Shown here: positions 1 through 11,855 of the stretch, in pieces
Position numbering within the stretch: the first letter of the stretch is position 1
How the letters are laid out: each line of letters starts with the position of its first letter
NCBI RefSeq assembly: GCF_014356525.2
Contig: NC_052510.1
Location: 17,775,999 to 17,839,998, forward strand
Source of the DNA: Nilaparvata lugens
Taxonomy: Eukaryota > Arthropoda > Insecta > Hemiptera > Delphacidae
Direction: 5' to 3'
Length of the DNA stretch: 64,000 bases
Position numbers and translations under genes: made by a program
The notes under the pieces: generated by a model
Told to the model about the DNA's origin: nothing
The model's input: only the letters and a program-made list of their open reading frames with translations
Databases searched by the model: none

Positions 1-892
1 TGCAAACATCTACATCTCGGCAACTGATGGGGAAATTATGTTCTCTATCAAAAGCAGGATGACAATTTCCCCAATCTCTAAAATAGAGTAATTCTCTCCT
101 AGATTTCCTAGCTCTGGCAATTTGACCGGCCAGGAAAGTATTCGATTTTGTGTGCAAGTGACGTTTGGGTGATCCCATCCCCCATGCACGTGCTTTCAGG
201 CAAAATATAAGGCTCGTGCATTTTCACCCTTCAGAAACATCTGCTCTGAAAGCACATAGCACGGCCTGGCTTATTCTCGCTTCTCTATGAATGTGCGTCA
301 ATTGGCTTTTATCGTGCTGCCAATTCATCAGAATAGTTTCTATCTTTTGTGTCAAGATCCTTACTAGATCTACAAACAAAAATATTCTCAAGTTTATGAA
401 GCTCATCTCCATTGATAATCAATATCTTCATTGATAATAAACAGCAGTAATCAAGAATGTAATTGTTGAGTTGTAATATTTTAATATATTGAGTTTATGA
501 TTATATTTTGTTTCTATTCATATTAGGATGATAAAATTCTCTCAGGTTTGCCAAGTGTCCTTTGATATCTCTATACATGGATTCTCCCATGCCATTGAGA
601 ATATATTTCTCCATTCTTATCGAAGTTGAGAACTGTTGTAAGATCAAGAGAATAGTAGCAATACTCATTGACAAACATTTCTATAAAACAAGAGAAAATC
701 AGGCAGTAATCGAATCAACATATCCGTGTTGCCAAGTTGTGGTATATCTGAATGCAAACTCATATACGACATGTTCTTATGATATAGGATAAATAATAAT
801 GAGATTCGACAACATAGTCGATACAGAGTTGTCAATTTGAATGTATTCAATCATGAGGGCTAAACTCACTTAGTCTGAGTATAGACTATCCT
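1..892. other. AT-rich non-coding DNA
   Basis: No gene, RNA or recognisable repeat was seen. The only open frames are short, on both strands, and show no protein family pattern. Confidence 0.5.
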
Positions 893-1142
893 GGAGTCAG
901 AAAATTGGCTTTCAAAAACGGGGCATAGTCGCAGTCCACGTTTAAACTAAATTTCGAAAAACTAGAAAATTTAACTCAAAATAAAATAAAGATAAAATAG
1001 TGTGAAAACTCAGCTATTTTTAATTATTTCGAATGTTTCATTTCTTCAAGGAAAAACGCTTCCAATTGTAGAAATGAGAAAATAAAGATTATCATAAAAA
1101 CTGCGACTACGCACCGTTTTGGAAAGCCAATTTTCTGACTCA
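893..1142. mobile_element. MITE-like element with ~44-bp inverted ends
   Basis: The left arm (893-936) and the right arm (1099-1142) are near-perfect reverse complements. The arms begin with GAGTCAGAAAATTGGCTTT and both carry TAGTCGCAGT at the inner edge. The ~160 bp between them are AT-rich and non-coding. Short length, terminal inverted repeats and no ORF fit a miniature inverted-repeat transposable element. No target duplication could be settled because similarity fades gradually outside the arms, so the true ends may lie 20-30 bp further out. The superfamily is unknown. Confidence 0.7.
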
Positions 1143-1572
1143 GATGTTCAAAGTCTAGAACTTGACCAAATCCCGAGTTCGGAAACCGGCCGTTAATGTT
1201 TATTATGATTATCATGTTTATCAGTTTGCTGAACTATGAATTCAATAATATAAGCGTTTCGGAGGATTTGTTTGGAAGCTATTATTCGAGGCTCATCTAT
1301 TGATAGTATATTGGAACAAGCTATATTGTATGACATTTCAGCATCTGTATCAAGTATGAATAAAATAGAGCATTCATAGAGGAACCTGTAAAACCACATT
1401 AACTCATCAACTATATAGTTCTCATGACAAGCAGGATTTTATATATATCATGTTTGAAGTTTAATAATTCATTTGAACTTCGAATCATAAGCTTCTCACA
1501 TTGAAACATCCTTCTTTAACTATAAATTATGCGCACTTGCTTGTGGCACTTCCTATATAGCCTACTAGCCGT
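1143..1572. other. AT-rich non-coding DNA
   Basis: Nothing supportable was seen in this stretch. Confidence 0.45.
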
Positions 1573-1754
1573 CAGGCTCGCTTCGCTCGCCATATCCGTC
1601 TAGCCAGGGGGCTCCGCCCCTGGACCCCCGACTGGATCGTCCAAGAATGAGATCAGCAGGCTCGCTTCGCTCGCCTGCATTTTTCATTTGAGCAGATTTA
1701 TCATATGTTAGGACAATCCAGTCGGGGGTCCAGACTAAACGTCTGGCTAAACGG
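1573..1754. repeat. GC-rich palindromic repeat
   Basis: This compact GC-rich island sits in AT-rich DNA. A 21-bp segment at 1622-1642 (GGACCCCCGACTGG followed by ATCGTCC) is the inverse of 1711-1731, with one mismatch. An outer pair, CCGTCTAGCCAG near 1596 and CTGGCTAAACGG near 1743, is also inverted. An 18-bp motif, CAGGCTCGCTTCGCTCGC, occurs directly repeated at 1573-1590 and 1657-1674. The whole can fold into a long hairpin. I take it for a dispersed non-autonomous element of unknown class. A minus-strand ORF across it is a by-product of the composition. Confidence 0.6.
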
Positions 1755-2289
1755 AACACAACTATATAAGTGATTTTATTCTATATTTTGTGAATATTGA
1801 AGTTTGGTTTTTGTTTTAACGGAAGTTTCATTATCAATCTATCTAAATTTGAAATTATTTGTTTATTCTGATTCATAGTTTCAGATGAAGATTTGGTGTT
1901 GAAATTGAAGTGAACATAACCTACATAATATTTGGACGATTTGTGACAAAATCAGGAAATTGAAGAAGTTTTGGGCAATAGCCTGTTTTTTCTTTTCCGA
2001 CTATTGTATTGTTCGCTCTATCTAATAAATAAATAAATGAATAATATTCGCAGGATTAAAGTAGCATTACCCAATCAATTTCTCCGCGATAAATGCATTT
2101 AAATCTTCAACTTGGTGCCAACCTAACAAAGTCAACTCAACTTAATGCCAACCTGACAAAATTATTAATTTAGTTGCCAGTTAACAACTGTTTCGAAGAG
2201 GTACTCTATCTGGATTATAGTTCTATAGTAACATATGATATGGAAATTTCAATTATAATTAAGAGATTGGGAGAAGAAGAATATACATG
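1755..2289. other. AT-rich non-coding DNA
   Basis: No feature was seen apart from short A/T-rich runs and a weak near-duplicate phrase (CCAACCTAACAAAGTCAACT and CCAACCTGACAAA) near 2120-2160. Confidence 0.4.
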
Positions 2290-2525
2290 CTAAAAGACGA
2301 ACTTTAAACCCTTAAAAACAACCCTTAGAGTTAAAATATTGCCAAAAGGTTTCTTAGTGCGCCTCTAAAGGGACAACTGAACATACCTACCAAATTTGAA
2401 CGTTTTTGGTCTGGTAGATTTTCAGTTATGCGAGTGAGTGAGTGAGTGAGTGAGTGAGTGAGTGAGTGAGTGAGTGAGTGAGTCAGTCAGTGAGTGAGTG
2501 CCATTTCGCTTTTATATATATAGAT
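2290..2525. repeat. Dispersed repeat with (GAGT)n and TATATATAGA end
   Basis: A perfect GAGT/GTGA tetranucleotide run occupies about 2432-2500, broken only by two CAGT units. It is followed by CCATTTCGCTTTTATATATATAGA. The upstream sequence describes a dispersed repeat of the sort that often ends in TATATATAG in insect genomes. A comparable TATATATAG-ended segment lies inside the 2-kb repeats near 28,510 and 32,275. Assignment to a class (RTE-type 3' end or Helitron-like) is open. Confidence 0.5.
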
Positions 2526-2982
2526 ACAAGCCTACATATATGTGCCTATATATATCAATATATTGTATATTGTATTGTGCCTATATTGTATATCTTATGG
2601 TTCCCTGTCAGCTAGACAAATTAAAAACAATAGAGCAAAAAATAGTGCTCACGTCAAAATGTTAAAATATACAGAGATGGTTGGAAACAAGCCTATTGTG
2701 GATCGCATTAAATGAGATGAGCATTCTAACAAATAAAGAGAGACTAATGACAGACTTCACATTACGCATTTATTTTATGAAAGAAGAGATACATACTTTG
2801 GGTATAATCATTGTGTTCCAGCTTAATTCAACATTAGAGAGGAGTAGTTGATCAAATACTTCGAATGATGTTATTTGTAAATCAATTCGACTAGAGTTCA
2901 AAAGATTAATAATTCAGTTCATTGAGAATCTACGAACTCCATATAACACACTGGACGTGGGTATTACTACTAAGGGGTATAA
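2526..2982. other. AT-rich non-coding DNA
   Basis: Nothing recognisable was seen up to the TAA target duplication (2980-2982) of the Harbinger element. Confidence 0.4.
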
Positions 2983-3749
2983 GGCTACTTGCACACACAC
3001 CGATTTTTTGACGACCGATTTTTCACCGGCCGATTTAGTACAGCTACTTTACTACTACTTTATAGTAGTAGTATAGTACTAGTACCAAGTAGTACATACC
3101 AGATTGTTTCCATTCAAACAATCAGTTAACTTTGTTGTCGTGACACGAGGTGAATAATAATGGATCCTAAAAGAGTTGTTGCTATGTGGTTATTGTATCA
3201 TCCCATTAAGCTCCGTAGGATTAAGCGTAAGTTCTGGATTCATCCAATTAATGTAAGCAGAGAAAACACGGGAACATTCCACACTCTTTTTGAAGAACTG
3301 AGGCTTGATAGCAGTAAGCTTTTCAACTACCGTACGTTAAATGTTTCCAAAGTCTCATCCCACAACACTGGTCTTGCTCCCACTAACGATATAAGGATAT
3401 CGTATTATCTATGTGCCCTCATTTCAATAATTACCTCGCTCTATCAAAAGTGCAGAGCAGTCGACTGGAATGGCTGATGGTGTAGCGAGAACTGGCAAGG
3501 ACAAGGACGGTCGGGGAAAAATCGGTGTGTGTGCAAGCCTGTATCTACTCACGGGCGCCACTGTGTCGCCGGCACATCGCCGTCACCGGTGGAACACAGT
3601 GGCAGTGGCCGGCTTCTCGTCGGCATTTTACCGGCGCCGATCAGCGGTCGGTGTGTGTGCCAGGTCCCGTTCTCGCCTACGCGCCACTATTGGAATTTGC
3701 ACGGCCGGTAAAAACCGGCCGTCCAAAATCGGTGTGTGTGCGAGTACCC
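2983..3749 (+). mobile_element. PIF/Harbinger DNA transposon, internally deleted
   Basis: The left end GGCTACTTGCACACACACCG and the inverse of the right end, GGGTACTCGCACACACACCG, differ at two positions. Both sides are flanked by TAA (2980-2982 and 3750-3752), the 3-bp target site expected of the PIF/Harbinger superfamily. The inverted repeats extend about 50 bp with interruptions. Inside lies the start of a transposase-like ORF (3160-3477) followed by GC-rich sequence with two further end-like motifs, so this 767-bp copy is a deletion derivative of a longer autonomous element. Full elements are several kb long and encode a DDE transposase plus a Myb-like protein; neither is complete here. 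Confidence 0.85.
3160..3477 (+). pseudogene. N-terminal fragment of a HARBI1/ALP1-like transposase
   Basis: This 105-residue frame starts at an ATG and carries, around residues 18-50, the pattern R-x-FWIHPIN followed by G-x-FHTLFEELRLD and KLFNY. That pattern matches what I know of the N-terminus of insect HARBI1/ALP1-like proteins, which are transposases or their domesticated relatives. After about residue 52 the family pattern is lost and no DDE catalytic core follows. The frame stops inside a 767-bp element with Harbinger ends. It is therefore a non-functional remnant. Its position inside terminal inverted repeats argues against a host HARBI1 gene. Confidence 0.7.
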
Positions 3750-3752
3750 TAA

Positions 3753-5211
3753 TACTTCAAGGAATATGATAGTATTTCTTAGCAATTGAGTGAAAAGTTT
3801 TTCCAACACATGGTATTCAAATTTTCTTAAGACAGACCTCTGAATTATTCAACAATGTTGGTGGATATTAAAGAATTAATTATATGATTGAGTGTAGTGA
3901 CTCTCTTCTAATTCAGTTCAACTGCTGGGGGAACAAACATATTAATGACATTTGGGACTCATTATCACGTCACCAAATTAGTAAACGACAGACGTAATTG
4001 TGGCAGAGTTCACTCTCACCCTCGCCAATAGCATCTGGTCCATTACACAGTAAATATTCAGAGGTCGCAGAGTGAGTGTGAACCAGCCTTATTCGGGAGC
4101 AATAAGGTGTGCGGGAATCCAGAAAGATCAGGAAATTAAGGACGGGCAATGAAAAAAGTAATAGGCGAGTCGGAACCGGTGGCTTTTCTCTTGGGAAAAG
4201 GAGAGAGACAAAATTGTGAAGGGACTTTTCTGAAGGGATGGGGATGACCGCCCTTCTAATGGGAATAACTGTTGAAGCAAATGGAGGAGGAGTTAGAGGG
4301 GGAGTAGGAGGTGGATGAGAAGAAGTAGGAGGTTGTGGATGATGAGCTAATGCACCGCGCGCAAATTGCTACTCTCACCCCAACTATTGAACCATCTGGG
4401 ATCAAGCAACAAGCCGTACTGAAGAATGAAGAATTCTGTCACCCGAAGTCAATAAGAGTCGACTATTTGACATGGAGACGAGCAGTAAGTAAAGCAGACT
4501 GTCCCTTGTTTGCTCAGGGTCGTGTCTGCTTATTTGATGTTGTGTGTTAGTGGTAAGAGGGGGGAAGGTGGTGTAGGAAATGAATGTGAAGATGCTAGTC
4601 ACTGTCTCCTTATGTTGTCAACTTTAGACACGGGTTTGTTTTTCCACGTTCAAGCAGAAAGTGTAGTGTGTACTTGATTCAAGGAGTGTTGAGCAAATTT
4701 TCAGCAGGAAATTTTTAATCATGAAACACACGTAATGATCCACAAGAGTATTCAAATTGATTATATCGATAATTTTGTTGGAAGGATTCCTGAATGAACA
4801 CGTGTTATTTCGACCTTAGAATCTACGAATATCTTTTCAATTGATAAAGTTCTCATTCCACTTACTCATATTCAGCTCTTTAGTTTTTTCAAACTTAACT
4901 TTGAAATGTATAGAACTACGATTCACCATGCTTGCATTTTCATCTATGATGCAATCAATCACAAGTACCTTTTCTCCAATTCATAGGGCAAGAATCAAGG
5001 AATGAAGGAACACTGGCTTGTGTTCCTCTTCTTATTAAAACAAACTTTTTTCTGGAAATTGTATGTCCTCAGTAGATCGATATCTCTATTATTTCTAATA
5101 ATTGATAATCACTAACAAAAACCAATTCACAAGATAGACACATGACATATCAAAGAATATCGTTGACAACTCACATATAAGTTATTATCATTCTTGAGTT
5201 TGCAATTGATA
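3753..5211. other. Non-coding DNA, partly purine-rich
   Basis: No gene was recognised. About 4130-4345 is purine-rich with repeated GGAGGA, GTAGGA and AGAGGG phrases and may be a decayed simple repeat. Short ORFs at 4335-4550 (+) and 4402-4602 (-) have no family pattern. Confidence 0.4.
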
Positions 5212-6215
5212 TAGCCCAGTCAATGAAGGTCCAAAAAAGCAGTTTCGATCCGAAAATTAAATAAAAGCTGAATTTCCCACCATCGATAGAACCATCCCAG
5301 AGGGTCATTCTCCCAAAAGTCCCAAAAAATCCCCTTGGAGCTTTCCGCCCCAACCCCCTAAAACATGAAAAATGCAGGTAAACACGGGAAATCAATTATC
5401 TCTGTAACCATTGATCGGAAACAGTTCTATTATATACAATTCGATTCGATACATTATGGACTACAATATTAGCTATATTCATTTTTTCAATAAAATTAAC
5501 AGTTTTCTTGATAAAATGATATATATGTAAAAATTGAGGGGGTTTGTGATTTGATTTTTTTGTTTTCTCCAATTAACCTCGAAACAAGTAGTTTTAAAGA
5601 AAAATGAGCCAAATAAATAATGTAGTCACTCTCATTGCAAATCCATTGATGTATATTGTTACGTATTTGCGATTCAATTTGACGCTGTGGAAGGGGAAAC
5701 AGTCGACGCGGAACGGCGCGGCTGACTCTCTTAGCCATAGTAAACAGCAAACTTTAAATCAATTATCTCTGTAACCATTAATCGGAGAAAAATCTATCAT
5801 ATGTCATTCGATTCGTTACATTATGGAAAAATATTACTCGTATTCATTTCCTTAATAAATCAAACAGTTTCCTTGATAAAATAATATATACGTAAAAATT
5901 TAGGGGTTTTTCGATTTGATTTTTGTTTTCTCCGATTAACTTCGAAGCAAATAATCTAAAGAAAATCAGACAAATAATTAATGTAGCCACATTAATTGCG
6001 AATCCATTGATGTTTATTGTTATTCATTTGCGATTCGATTTGACGCTTTGGAAGGGGAAACAGTCGACGCAGTATGGCGTGGCTGACTCTCTTCACCATA
6101 GTAATCAGTAAAATACAGTAGTAGGCCTACTGCTTTCTAAGTTGCATCTTATTCACACTATGGCGCTCGAAACAATCAATTTTGTCTATTGTTTTGACAT
6201 GCGATGAAACTAATT
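5212..6215 (+). repeat. Left arm of ~1-kb inverted repeat (foldback-like)
   Basis: The arm starts TAGCCCAGTCAATGAAGG and is the inverse of 8567-9530 over nearly its full length. It holds a GC-richer head (5280-5360, with CCCAGAGGGTCATTCTC) and then two direct units of about 361 bp, each opening TCAATTATCTCTGTAACC (5398 and 5759) and each containing GTGGAAGGGGAAACAGTCGACGC, split here as GTGGAAGGGG and AAACAGTCGACGC. Long inverted arms built of internal direct repeats are typical of Foldback/Galileo-type DNA elements (established knowledge); membership of that class is inference. The ~84-residue ORFs inside recur only because the unit recurs. Confidence 0.7.
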
Positions 6216-8566
6216 TTTCACATTTTAATTCTCTAAAATCATTTTGTTGTTATAGATGTGCTAAATCATGCATTCTATGACAGACAAAGATATTGTTTGC
6301 AACCGATAAAATATTCATACTATTACATAATATAATACATATTTGAAATATGTGTGTATGATTATAATTCTATGCTAAAATTTATCATAAGTTATGTCAA
6401 AAACTGAGATAAATCATAGATTACAATAGTGTTAATAGTGGCAATTTCCTAGAAAATCATAGCGTGCAGTGTTTGCTGTTTTCTACAGTTAATATTCTTC
6501 AAGCCAGATTGATAATATACCTTCAGTTGAGCCAAATATATATGACGGCTGAGGCATAAAAAAAATTATACATTGGGCTTGTTGAGTCGAAACTTTCTAT
6601 GATTCTCTCTGTAAAGTAGCTTATCTTCCGTTCTTACTAGTTGAATCTAGATTATTTAGACAGTCCAATATGAAAATTCAGTAGATTCTAAAGATGAAAG
6701 CCATGCAAACATACAAATTAAGGAAGAGTAGGCATGAGTAGGTAGAGGTAGGAAGAGTAGGTAGAGGTAGGCATGCATAAAAGGTAGGAAAATCATGAAA
6801 GTGTTTCACATTTAACCACAAAGTACCCTACCGTATAAGATTAATTGAAAGACGATTCATCTTCTATTATTTTTGTTAACATATCGATTTTTCACCTCCA
6901 CTCGCATCTTGTCATTCACTATACAAGGTTGGCAGAAGCTTTTCTTTATGTCGATTAATGTTGATTGAAATTGATTTTGATTAGGGCACCAAAAGAATAG
7001 ATCATTTTCTATTTGAAGCATTCAAATTGAACATTCTATTGAACATGATTTCTTATGACTTAGCATTCACAGATTTAGTTGGGTGAAGCTATTTGAAAAA
7101 TGTACCTGATTCCATGGTTTTTATACCATTCTAGTTCATTGTGATCATTGAAGGGTTGAAGTGATGAGTTAGTTCAAGTGAATTCTAGTACACAAGTATA
7201 TTGTGCTTATAATGGGCTCTTCTTTATTTTCTATCGATGTTTTGCTCCAGTAGAGAAAATTAATAATGTTGGTTTTACATTTTATAAGCTTTATAAATAA
7301 TATAAATTTGATAAGTCCAATATCAAATTAATCGATGTTGACTTTCATTGTATCGCTTTGTATCAATGTTACTTGCACTGTTTGCAATTCATCACTATTC
7401 TCTCAAGAATTAGTTTTTTATGAATTTCATGATCTGAAAATTGAAATTCAAATGCTTTTTGGATGACGTTCACATTCCACTGGCTTTTTTCAATAATTGT
7501 TACGTTGAAGAGTGAGGCAATTCAATCTATTTGGAAGTAAAAGGAAATCACAGTGCGATTTGAACAGTGGATAGTAACTTTGAAATTCAGTTGCTCAATT
7601 CATTACGGCTTGATACTATCATTTATAATTATAGTTGATCAGAAATATGGATTGTCTATAATGTTATATTTTTCAGTTTGACCAATCTTCTATCACAGTC
7701 TCGCTTTCATTCATAAACATGATAATCCTAATTACCTTAAAGGTGTAGCTTGATACGTCTTACGTCGAACAATGTACAATATAAACAATTTTCATTAAAT
7801 TACTATTATGATAATCATTGTAATTTCTGATTACTTACTTTCTGAGTTGCATGATTACTAGAAATTTTGTTTTTTTTTACTATTTTTATTATAGGTACTG
7901 TACATTGATTTTTTTATTATAGAGATCAACTACTTTATTCTGAATCAGGATAAGGATAAATAGGGATATTGTGAGATGGGAATAACATCCATCGTTACAT
8001 AGCATCAATTTGAAAGCTCTGATAATAATGATTTGAACGGAACTGCGATTCTGGCTTGGTATTGCCTCTTCATGTTCAGTGAGAATAGTAAGCTTCAGAA
8101 TAATTCGTTCTCACTATATGTGATAATATTTGGTAACATTTGTTAATATTTGAACCGAATGTGCAACAAATTAATCTACTTTCAGCTTGAAAATTTTTTT
8201 GTTCCCGTGATCTGATGATATTCATTCCATTATTAAGTGTTTAAATTATAAAGAGTGATGAAACAAGTTAAAACACAAGAAAAGCTAAGAAAATAAATTT
8301 TGAATCTTAATTTTTCACAAAATAAGGATAAGATGAAGGAGTCGGACACATAATATATCATGAAACTTCGTTGAAAAACATCAATATCTGGAACTAGAGT
8401 TATCAAATTGTGTTACCTCTGACTCGTATGGAGAAGGCACACTTCAAATTAATATAATAAATTCTGTGAGAAAACAACGAAATCCTAATTTTTATCATGA
8501 GCATGGTTAAATCAAGAAAATTGTAATATTTTTTAAAAGTATAAAAAAGTGAAAATCTATATACAG
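6216..8566. other. Spacer between the two inverted arms
   Basis: About 2.35 kb of AT-rich DNA lie between the arms. No transposase-like ORF is visible. A short GTAGG-type minisatellite (GAGTAGGTAGAGGTAGG) sits at about 6727-6790. If the arms belong to one element, this is its non-coding core; otherwise it is ordinary DNA between two inverted copies. Confidence 0.5.
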
Positions 8567-9530
8567 CGCATGTCAAAACAATAGACAAAATTGATTGTTT
8601 CGAGCGCCATACTGTAAATGAGATGCAATGTAGACAGCAGTATTATTCTGTTTACTACGGTGAAGGGAGTCAGCCGCGTCGGCTGTTTCCCCTTCCACAG
8701 CGTCAACTTGAATCGCAAATACATAACAATATACATCAATGAATTCGCAATGAATGTGGCTACAATAATCATTCGTCACATTGTTCTTTAAAATTACTTG
8801 CTTCGAAGTTAATCGAAGAAAAGAAAATAATCAAATCGCAAACCCCCTAAATTTTCACATATATATTATTTTATCAAGAAAACTGTTCATTTTATTGAAA
8901 AAATGAATTCACTAATATTGTAGTCCTTAATTTAACGAATCGAATGACATATGATAGATTTTTTTCCGATTAATGGTTACAGAGATAATTGATTTAAAGT
9001 TTGCTGTTTACTATGGCTAAGAGAGTCAGCCGCGCCGTTCCGCGTCGACTGTTTCCCCTTCCACAGCGTCAAATTGAATCGCAAGTACATAACAATATAC
9101 ATCAATGGATTTGCAATGACAGTGGCTACATTAATTATTTGGCTCATTTCCCTTTAAAACTACTTGCTTTGAAGTTAATCGAAGAAAACAAAATAATCAA
9201 ATCGCAAACCCCCTAAATTTTCACATATATATCATTTTATCAAGAAAACTGTTTATTTTATTGAAAAAATGAATATAACTAATATTGTAGTCCATAATGT
9301 AACGAATCGAATGGCATATAATAAAACTGTTTCCGATCAATGGGTACAGAGATAATTGATTTTCCGTGATTACCTGCATTTTTCAACTTTGAGGGGGGCT
9401 AGGGGGGAAAGCTCCAAGGGGATTTTTTGGGACTTTTGGGAGAATGACCCTCTGGGAGGGTTCTATCGATGGTAGAGGATTCAGCTTTTATTTAATTTTC
9501 GGATCGAAAAAACCTTTATTGACTGGGCTA
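8567..9530 (-). repeat. Right arm of ~1-kb inverted repeat (foldback-like)
   Basis: This is the reverse complement of the left arm, read inward: inner end with CATGTCAAAACAATAGAC, two ~361-bp units separated near 8995, then the GC-rich head (9390-9470) and the outer end GACTGGGCTA at 9521-9530. Similarity to the left arm stops abruptly at 5212 and 9530, so these are good candidates for element termini. No clean target duplication could be read at the two outer edges. Confidence 0.7.
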
Positions 9531-9894
9531 ATAGAAAAATATTGGATATTACAAATACTTCGTTACAGTGGAACTAACACTATTTTTCTCGAACACTCTT
9601 CTCCGTACAATTCAAACTAACCAATAAATTAACAAGTCCGTCTGATAATATGTTGACCATGTAAGCAGTCTTTTGCTGCAGACTTTTTGCAAGTTGAATC
9701 CGGAAGTGTCACGGATGGTTAGTAACAGAAAACAGGCCTACTGGAAATAAACCCTTTGCTGATAGAGCGTATTTTTTTGCTTTAAATTTCAATAAGTCAC
9801 CACACAGGAAATGTGTATGTGCTGGGTGAGCTGGTTATTTAGTGAGCTTGTATCGACAGAGAGATTGAGCCTATAAAACATTGTCTTATTGACT

Positions 9895-10095
9895 GGATAG
9901 GACGTAGCCGGGATTTATGGCATTGGGACCTTCGCCACCTTCCTTGGTCTCTGTTGTCCGGGCCAAACTTTATTAATGGATTTATTGCCGCTGTGTGCCG
10001 TGACTCATTCTCTTTTTAGCGAAAAGTGAACATGGACACTGCTCGGTCTCATTCTCATTGCTCTGCTGCTCTCGATCAGCTCATATGGGATTTGC
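9895..10095. promoter_or_regulatory. Candidate conserved regulatory island
   Basis: High-complexity, GC-richer sequence contains clustered posterior-Hox/Cdx-type words (GGGATTTATGGC, CTTTATTAATGG, GGATTTATTGCC) and an AP-1 site (TGACTCA). No ORF fits. The composition stands out from the surrounding AT-rich DNA in the way insect conserved non-coding elements do. This is inference; no alignment was run. Confidence 0.3.
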
Positions 10096-10734
10096 CCTGC
10101 TAAGAAATGACGAAGAGTTCTTGAAATACAATAATATCCTGTTATATTTATTGATATTAACTGAAACTATACAACTAACAACTTCACAGGTTATCGAGAT
10201 GAAATTATAAATAATTCACTGGCGAAACTCTACATGAACTGTGATTGACTAGAAGAAATGAGCAGGAAAATTTTGTTCATTTTGTGCTTCGATATGCTCA
10301 TTCACCTGAATGAATCGCGATGCGCGAGTTGCTATCATCTATATACAGAAATCAATCATCATTTTGAATGAATATCAAAAAATCTTCCATTTCTTTAGCA
10401 TTCATTACAAGTTTTTGAAACAATTTAATAGAATAATGTTCTCGGAATCGGGTTGATTCGAATTAAATAAGTAAAAAATCTTTCAGACACTGTTCTAACC
10501 AACATACCAACTTAAACATCACCACTCTGGTAACAACAATATTCATCAATTCACTCAGCCATAGAGAGCACAACAAAACGCTTTTCCACACCAAGGTCAA
10601 ATACTCTTCTAGGAATACCCTTATTCCAGAAATGATGATGAAATAATAATTTCTTTGGTAGCCTAAAAGACGAAACGTTTTTCATCTTTCAACTTGAAAG
10701 TTTCGAAATCAGAATCGAAATCATTCACTCAAAA
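10096..10734. other. AT-rich non-coding DNA
   Basis: Nothing recognisable was seen. 9531-9894, on the other side of the candidate island, is similarly featureless. Confidence 0.4.
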
Positions 10735-10935
10735 CCATAAAAGCCGGGGACATTTCCCGGAACTCATCTACCCAATTCCCATTAATGAATGCGCAGAAAA
10801 GGGCTCGCTAAGTCCTGATAGTCAATCTCCCAAGCTGATTAAAAAACCTCTTAATCCCTTGCGCACCTGTCTGTGATTAATTACAAGTTCCGCGAACGCT
10901 GTGTCATTTTGTCTTCTTTGCAATCACTATCAGAC
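10735..10935. promoter_or_regulatory. Candidate conserved regulatory island
   Basis: This dense, non-repetitive stretch has an E-box (CACCTG), K50-homeodomain-like words (CTTAATCCC), a TAAT core (GATTAATTAC) and a TGTCA half-site. An overlapping 60-residue plus-strand ORF (10694-10876) has no recognisable domain. Read as a possible enhancer; sequence alone cannot prove it. Confidence 0.3.
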
Positions 10936-11339
10936 GGGTCTTTTGGGTAATAAAGATTAATCTGGCTCTTCCATACAGATTGATTCACCATGAACTTACA
11001 TGATTTGTTCGTCTGCGAACAGAATTTGAAAAAGGAATTGCATATTGATATTAGGAAGGAACATTGAAACATGAGATTATGCTTTTACTGCTGATAATAG
11101 CTTTATACTTTTTTTATTCATGTTCTGCTTTATATCAAGTCATTTTTTGCAATTCTCTGATCGTGGCTACAATATTCCTTCCCAATTATCATTATTGAAC
11201 ACTCCCTATGACTCCTAAGTCCAGATAAACATTTCAGCCCTGTAAAACTATAAGAACTTCAGATATCAATTAATGATGAAATAAATCTTGAAAATAGTCG
11301 AAATTCCAAAAATAGCTCTGTTATGGCAAGTATCCCACA

Positions 11340-11855
11340 CGATCAAAGATAGTTATTGATAACAAAGTATTAGAGCAAGTGTCACAATACTGCTATCTTG
11401 GTTGTGATATCAGTTTCAAAGATGATTCAGATGTTGAAAGGAAAATCGGAAAATTCCAATCGATATGTGGTAACATCAGCAGAACTTTAGAGAAGAAAGC
11501 GAGGAAAGAAACTATAATGAAGTTCTACAGAGTGATGGCTGCCCCTGTTCTGTATGGAAGTGAAGCATGGATCACCACGAAATCACAGGAGAGCAGGCTG
11601 CAGGCAGCAGAAATGAGATTCCTACGCAGAACGAAGGGCTGTGACAGACGAGACCACATGAGAAATGAAGAAACAAGAAGAGAATTGGGTGCCTTCAACA
11701 TGAATGAAAAAGTTGTATGTCATCGAAACGAGTGGAGGGAACATATTATAAGAATGCCAACGGAAAGAATTCCTTTAAAAATTTTAAATTACTATCCGAT
11801 AGGAAAAAGAGACATGGTAGACCTCGGAAAAGATGGCAATAGAGGAAATCAATAA
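11340..11855 (+). pseudogene. Reverse transcriptase C-terminal fragment
   Basis: The reading frame is open from upstream of 11340 and contains the post-palm 'thumb' pattern common in insect non-LTR RTs: YLGCDISF, then KFQSICGNI, KFYRVMAAPVLYGSEAW, and SRLQAAEMRFLRRTKGC. The catalytic palm (YADD box), fingers and endonuclease are absent, so about 80% of ORF2 is missing. In the last ~20 residues the usual GR-P-R-KRW ending looks broken by a frame change. It cannot act on its own. No host function is suggested. Confidence 0.75.

Noticed and set aside
3470..3769. Overlapping ORFs in three frames in GC-rich DNA
   Set aside because: They span the right end of the Harbinger element and even cross its terminus; no domain.
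5496..5750. 84-residue ORF conserved between arms (also 9001-9216)
   Set aside because: Similarity reflects duplication of the whole 361-bp unit at DNA level; the two other units do not keep the frame.
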